The notes below the pieces were generated by a model. That model was not told the origin of the DNA and ran no database searches. It worked only from the letters and a program-made list of their open reading frames with translations. Below, piece by piece: positions 59,426 to 64,000 of a DNA stretch of 64,000 nt (its first letter is position 1; each line of letters starts with the position of its first letter). This DNA is from Antedon mediterranea (Eukaryota > Echinodermata > Crinoidea > Comatulida > Antedonidae): NCBI RefSeq assembly GCF_964355755.1, contig NC_092678.1, positions 14,046,922 through 14,110,921 of the forward strand, in the 5' to 3' direction. A program made the position numbers and the translations under genes.

Positions 59426-59850
59426 TTATAAGATAAGATTATTGTATTCATCAACATCACATGTATCTAAGTGATCAACTAACTGAACATGTTCTATGAA
59501 ATTAAACTCTTTCAGACAACGAGGACATTGTAATAATTCATCCAAATTACTTACCGTCTTCTACAGCTGCATAATCATCACAAACTAATTCAGGAATATC
59601 GGGAGTATTAGAAGATTATAAGATTGTTCAAGTGACGCATACGTCTCTTGATATTGACCAATTATTTTATCAAGTCTGTTATTGTGTTTAGTCAATTCAA
59701 TTCGCATGTCTTTCCCAAATCTGTTGCCAAACTAAGAACAGCAGCATCGATTTTTTTTTTCGTTTCTCTGTTTGCATCCGCTCAAGTTCAGCAAAGATTC
59801 TTGTATGTCCAGATATCGGTCTACGTCGTGGAGAATTGGAGAATATGAGA
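59426..59850 (-). pseudogene. NEMO/TAX1BP1-type adaptor remnant (coiled coil + C2HC zinc finger)
   Basis: Minus-strand pieces in order: FAELERMQTEKRKKK (after an A-run frame shift), the coiled-coil-like ELTKHNNRLDKIIGQYQETY, an acidic linker PELVCDDYAAVED, and LLQCPRCLKEFNFIEHVQLV then DHLDTC, ending in TAA at 59,426. CPxC...HxxxC near the C-terminus after a coiled coil is the layout of ubiquitin-binding adaptors such as NEMO and TAX1BP1. At least three single-base frame changes separate the pieces, so it is a broken copy or a poorly resolved multi-exon end. It lies head-on to the DED genes. Confidence 0.5.
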
Positions 59851-59904
59851 AAGGCAAATGATATATTTTACAGACTTTAGAAACGAGATTTGTTGTAACA
59901 AAAA

Positions 59905-60252
59905 AAAAAGTTAGGATTGCTTATAGAACTGTTTGAGTTGATAGGACATGGGTGTATGGCTGCTAAAATAAAACAGTATGCAACAACAACAGATTACGTC
60001 TCACCTTACAAAAAAAAAATCTTTCTCGTTTACCCCACAGACGTATGACAATTCATATTGCATCTGAAATGGGAGAGAGTGACATGAATATTTTAAAGCG
60101 GTTTCTAAAAGCCGAATTACCAACAGCAGAACTTTTTTGAGAATTCAATTGAGCTGTTTAGTGTGATGGAGAAAATGGGATACATCTTTTCTCGAAAAAA
60201 TTGGAAAGGAATAAAACAATTATCATATAATATCAGCAGTGACCGGGTTTAG
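59905..60252 (+). pseudogene. DED-protein relative, frameshifted
   Basis: The end of a first DED (LGLLIELFELIGHGCMAAKI) is followed by the acceptor TTTACCCCACAG at 60,040 and an exon RRMTIHIASEMGESDMNILK then RFLKAELPTAELF. A TTTTTT run shifts the frame; beyond it ENSIELFSVMEKMGYIFSRK is readable. Exon structure (AG then A-CGT-ATG) is the same as in the intact gene 0.8 kb downstream, so the two are tandem paralogues. No good donor remains for the first piece. Confidence 0.75.
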
Positions 60253-60734
60253 ACGAACTTTGTCACATGGTCTATGTTTTGGCCAGTCTACACCCAACTT
60301 TGAGACAATGCTATTGTTTTTAGCTTTTCTCATCTTGCTTTTCACACCTATCAGAAACACTTCACTATTGTTCATGAGAAACAGCCAGTTTCAATCCCTC
60401 CCATTGTGTGAACTTGCCATTGTTTCTGGCTTTCACACCAGTCCCACCCTTTCCACTTATATTCCAAGTTTCCTCGACTTTCTGCATTCTCACTCCTGAA
60501 GACGATCAAAGCATATTGATCGAAACGTCGAGAAACTCAACAGTTCTTTTCAGAACTAATACATCGAATACAACCGTTTTGTCATAACTTTCGTCATCGA
60601 TCACAAAGGATTCGTCATAGCTTTCGTCATCACAAACAGTATACAAACGAAAACAATGACAACTGCAGCTGCTATGGCCACTTTCGACTACTTAAGAGAG
60701 AGAGAGAAAATCATTCAGTTTATATTTGTTCACC
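60253..60734. repeat. Retroelement-tail-like repeat and DED gene upstream region
   Basis: 60,496-60,535 reads CTGAAGACGATCAAAGCATA... then a GATC stem and GAAACGTCG, followed by AGTTCTTTTCAGAACT, a combination common at repeat-element ends in marine invertebrates. 60,575-60,640 has repeated TTCGTCAT words. No other coding feature; the plus frame 60,239-60,499 is not credible as a gene. Confidence 0.45.
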
Positions 60735-61060
60735 ATGGGTGCAGGTAACGATAGCAAGACATTTACTGACGCAACCTATAGCAAATTGATTGTCGAACTA
60801 GACAGTGCACTGACAAAAACTGATGTCTGTAAACTCAAATACTTATGTCTCGATAAAACGATCGGTCTTCGCTATGAAGAATTTGATGAAATCTCTTCAT
60901 TCATTGAATTAGTTTCTCGTCTTGAAGGCATGAAGAAAGTATCAAAAATGAACTTAAACTTACTCGAAGAACTGCTGGGTAATATAGGCGAGATTGAAAT
61001 GGCGTGTAGAGTAGAACGATACTTGCAGAAAAAAGCGATGCCTATCATCTCACGGTATAG
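60735..61060 (+). CDS. Tandem death-effector-domain protein, exon 1 (DED1)
   Basis: The gene encodes a 192-residue protein with two DEDs and nothing else, the layout of short c-FLIP-type regulators. DED proteins bind FADD or caspase-8-like partners in the cytosol and control caspase activation and NF-kB signalling. The start ATG sits in an ideal context (CACCATGG); another ATG three codons upstream is possible. Exon 1 codes MGAGNDSKTFTDATYSKLIV, LKYLCLDKTIGLRYEEFDEI, SSFIELVSRLEGMKKVSKMN and LNLLEELLGNIGEIEMACRV, which follow the six-helix DED pattern (LKFLC, Lf..Le..g.ls..Nl..L.ell). It ends after two codon bases at GTAAGT. Its role is inferred from the family only. Confidence 0.85.
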
Positions 61061-61167
61061 GTAAGTTTAATATTGATATTTGTTTTTTTTTTTCTTTTGT
61101 TTTTGTTTTGTTTTTTTAATATGGTCAGCAGAATCTTATTATTATTATTTTATCTATTTTCATCTAG
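61061..61167 (+). other. Intron of the DED gene
   Basis: 107-bp GT-AG intron with a long T-rich tract before TTTTCATCTAG; joining restores AG-A (Arg) in frame. Confidence 0.9.
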
Positions 61168-61420
61168 ACGTATGCTTGTTGATATTGCTTCAAATATTGA
61201 TAAAGAGCAAGTGAATGAATTGAAGAATCTTCTGAAAAGCTACATGCCAAGAAAACACATAAAACGGATAAACAATTCGTTTGAGCTCTTTATCGAGTTG
61301 GAACATCTAGATTTCATATCAGAAAATAACGTAAATTTGATAGGCTCAATTGGAGATTTGTTGAACGATATGTATATAACTATCGCCATTATTGCCTATG
61401 GCGGATCACGATGTTGGTAG
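61168..61420 (+). CDS. Tandem death-effector-domain protein, exon 2 (DED2)
   Basis: It encodes RMLVDIASNIDKEQVNELKN, LLKSYMPRKHIKRINNSFEL, FIELEHLDFISENNVNLIGS and IGDLLNDMYITIAI before TAG. This is a second DED (LlxdIaxnl...lKxLL, slFxxLE...is..Nl..L). The protein ends directly after it (AYGGSRCW), so no caspase-like domain is present. Confidence 0.85.
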
Positions 61421-61426
61421 TATAGT

Positions 61427-61432
61427 AATAAA
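61427..61432 (+). terminator. Poly(A) signal of the DED gene
   Basis: AATAAA seven bases after the stop, leading into an A-run; very short 3' UTR expected, or a later signal is used. Confidence 0.5.
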
Positions 61433-61716
61433 AAAAAAAGTTTAAAAAATTGGTGTTTCTATGTTATCATTGCAAGTAATGACGACGACGACGACGATGA
61501 GAGATATTATATTGTACATAATATTTATTATTGAAATATGAACAACAACAACAGAGATAAACATAATATTTTCGATGAAATGTTATAACCGGAGGAGGAG
61601 GTGGATGACGCACCACGCAGTTGGTCAGACGAGTGTATAGAGGTATTCGTTGCTGCTGCTGCTGTAGTGGTGGTGGTGGTAGGTATGTCGATGATGCACG
61701 AATAAGCATCCTGCAC
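61433..61716. other. Convergent intergenic spacer with microsatellites
   Basis: Contains GACGAC, ACAACAACAAC, GCTGCTGCTGCT and GTGGTGGTGGTGGT runs. A minus-strand AATAAA at 61,529-61,524, about 190 nt past the laminin-G stop, is the likely poly(A) signal of that gene. Confidence 0.6.
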
Positions 61717-63388
61717 TTAGTATAATGCCTTGTTTATGTACAGAGCGGCTATGACACCGGTTATAGAATTACTTTCTTCGTCTACCTTTCCGACAATCAC
61801 TGTAGTCGCATTCTTTGTAGTTGAAACGGTGTTGAACTCGTCGGTGGGTAACTTTTCTTCTTGTATGTAACCGGAGAACTTACATCGAACGTACAGTCTA
61901 TTTCTGTAAACTTCAACATACGCCCATGTATTCGTGATGTACTGTTGCGTGCTTATAATCTGAACACGAAGGCCGGAAGGTGATTTGAATATAACGTGTA
62001 GATAATTGTCAACGAGTCGCGCGTTAAAATTTGTCGTATCACTCTGATAGCTTAAAATGTTGCCGGAATTTCTTAGCGATATAAAGTAAAAAGAGACTGA
62101 CGCTTTATCGATCATCAACAGCGGTGTTGTAAGCTTGACGCAGTCTGTTTGATTCAAAAAGAAACTTTTCGATGACGACGGTTTGTACCATAATTGATAG
62201 TCTATCCTGGTGTCTACGTCGCGTAAAATCATATTCTCTGGCTCAATTTTGTCAACGACGACCGGGCCGTCGTTGCAATCAGTGCGAAGATTCAAAGAAT
62301 CCATCGTCCATCCGTTGATGGTGAAATCGGCGATAGTTCCATCGATCGACGGTAAACGATTGTTTGCGCCAATTATAAACACACCATCCTGTCGGTAAGG
62401 AGACTTAAATTCAGACGGTAGCCGTTGCCATCGACTAACCACCTTCGAGTTTGAAGACAAGCGTACAAACCCCATGACCAATTCGAGAGTGTATTGATAC
62501 CAAGTACCCTGCGTCATTCGTCCGATGTTTTTGATGACAGTCATACGCGACAAAGACACAAAACTGAACTTCAATCGTCCTCCCGGTACGACAACAATTG
62601 ACATTCGTACGTCGGCACTGTATTCATACAGTAGTATTTGTCGTTTTTCGTCCACCGTATCCAGTTTAATGTAGAATTCGATGACCATTGTGTTTTCTAA
62701 ACGATTCAAAGTGGGAACGGTGAAGGAACGACAAGATTTCTTTTTCAAGTCAATTCTGAATGCAGACTCGAGTGGCGGTGCAGACGGTGTCGTCATGAAC
62801 GTAACCTCGTCGACGACATCATCATCGTGTGTACACGTTTCGGCTATACTCGGTTGTAATTGAAGATTGTTTACTTTCAACATTGTCACTGTACCTACAA
62901 TCGACTTTAAAGTATCACTTGCGCCCACCTTAAGCGTTGTCACCACATCGTTGGGCGTAAACCTTTTCATCACTTGTGCCCATTCGTCGAAGGCCGTATT
63001 CAACGACAAGTACACTTGATTTCCTTTTCGTTTTATCAACACCTGGTACCATTCTCGTATCGCAAGTTTTTCAATGCTGCTAAGTCGAGCCGTTTTCGAC
63101 TTTGCTGTTGCCGAAGAGCTGCGGCTACGCAACTCTACGACTAAATGGCCGTCTTCTATCAAGACGGACGGTCCGAACGCTTCGGCGTTGTTCACCACGT
63201 TGGAATACATGATTTGTCCGTCTTCTTTTTTCGTGAGTTTCAACAAGAATTTTACGTTCACCGTTTCATTGAACGTGTACAGGTCGTACGGATCGATATC
63301 GAATGCATAACAAGAATCGTTCGTCAACTTCATCTTCCAATCGCCGATCAATGAAACCGTATGATCTGCTGTCGTTGCCCGTGCGTTT

Positions 63389-63419
<31 letters not shown>

Positions 63420-63999
63420 CATCATTTTCGTTGAATGTGCAGTCTGTAACCGTGTTGGGTTGCAGTAACCATCCGTTAAACTGAAAGGATGCTATGCAAC
63501 CGGTTATCGACTGTGTTCTATTGGTACTGCCCAAATGAAATGTACCGTTCAAATCTAGGCTGGTACCGCCCATCGTATCGTTCAGCTTTGTCCAACCACC
63601 GACGTTGAAATCCGAATCAATTCTAGCCTGATTACCGATTCTGGAAACGTCGAAATGATACCAATTTTCGACAACGAGCACATGATCGCTGACAACTGTC
63701 AGCGATCCAGAACCCATGTTAAATGTAGCGTTCAATCGACCGTCGACGATACCCAAAAACATATAATCCTCGTTGCCACTGCTGTACAGAATCTGTCCAT
63801 CGGCGTCTTTGTTTAGTTTTATGTAAAACGATAAGAACACTCTGTCCTGATAGTCGACGTCACTAGGCCATTGAAAAGTAGTAGAAACGGCGTGAGATAA
63901 GTGAAATGCACGTTCACCCTTTAGTAAATTTGCCCTGCTAACAGATTGCGTTGCAGTAGCGCCACGTTCTCGTTGCTGCTGCTGATGCTCAGTTACTTT
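61717..63999 (-). CDS. Laminin-G-like repeat protein, 5' end outside the window
   Basis: A single open frame of 760 residues runs from the right edge (starting inside a codon series, no start visible) to TAA at 61,717. Four related segments of about 160-180 residues follow a concanavalin/laminin-G pattern. Each has a start like FLSFYIKLNKDADGQILYSS / VKFLLKLTKKEDGQIMYS / MVIEFYIKLDTVDEKRQILL / SVSFYFISLRN, a middle IVDGRLNATF / ENWYHFDV / TWYQYTLELV, and an end ITGCIASFQFNGW...DC / IDGTIADFTINGW...DC. A poly-Asp linker (NENDDDDDDDGDDDENA, about residues 191-207 of the visible part) separates segments 1 and 2. Asn-X-Ser/Thr sites and paired cysteines fit a secreted or cell-surface protein; the precise family (neurexin/laminin-like versus other LamG protein) cannot be named. 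GC content is clearly higher than in the surroundings. Convergent with the DED gene. Confidence 0.88.
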
Positions 64000-64000
64000 G

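Noticed and set aside
60239-60499. 86-aa plus-strand frame upstream of the DED gene
   Set aside because: Lies in a dispersed repeat tail and has low-complexity hydrophobic composition.

Overview
The window looks like A+T-rich genomic DNA from an animal. Genes are split by GT-AG introns and the gene families (plexin, tandem death-effector-domain protein, laminin-G-like protein) are metazoan. It is packed with DNA transposons, Helitron-like elements, tRNA-derived SINEs and satellites. The AGGCCTAG-type low-complexity DNA and the gene mix suggest a marine invertebrate deuterostome such as an echinoderm; that is an impression, not a proof.

Layout. 1-3.2 kb: satellite DNA, a large fold-back element and a hairpin array. 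4.3-44.3 kb, minus strand: a plexin locus, read from right to left. The signal peptide and sema region lie at 44.3-41.7 kb. PSI, IPT, transmembrane and first cytoplasmic exons follow, and they are present TWICE because a 12.3-kb block (17,028-29,388 and 29,400-41,639) is tandemly repeated. Single-copy GAP and Rho-binding exons lie at 16.7-4.3 kb. Splice sites and phases are well kept in many exons. However, the sema exons carry stops, frameshifts and insertions, one IPT exon has an odd base in both copies, several conserved exons cannot be found, each copy has lost a different PSI-region exon, and the GAP double arginine is Ala-Arg. I read it as a decaying or rearranged plexin (probable pseudogene); allelic mis-assembly remains an alternative for the duplication.

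45.2-53.7 kb: low-complexity DNA, a pair of inverted repeats around a small terminal exon of an unknown minus-strand gene, a fold-back element, a 106-bp satellite interrupted by a TTAA-flanked element, diverged tandem repeats and a 200-N gap. 54.1-58.7 kb: a minus-strand Helitron-like concatemer whose last two 1,561-bp units are almost identical.

59.4-61.4 kb: a small immune or cell-death cluster. It holds an intact two-exon tandem-DED gene (plus strand), a frameshifted DED relative just upstream, and on the opposite strand a broken coiled-coil plus C2HC zinc-finger remnant resembling NEMO/TAX1BP1-type adaptors. 61.7 kb to the right edge: a long intron-free minus-strand reading frame with four laminin-G-like domains, open at its 5' end and convergent with the DED gene.

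The most unusual points are: (1) two tiny 33-36-bp palindromes with 7-8-bp target duplications inside coding sequence; (2) the duplication junction with templated filler inside a MITE; (3) a transposon that fills about 97% of a candidate intron in the sema region; (4) opposed multi-unit Helitron-like arrays enclosing a single symmetric plexin exon.
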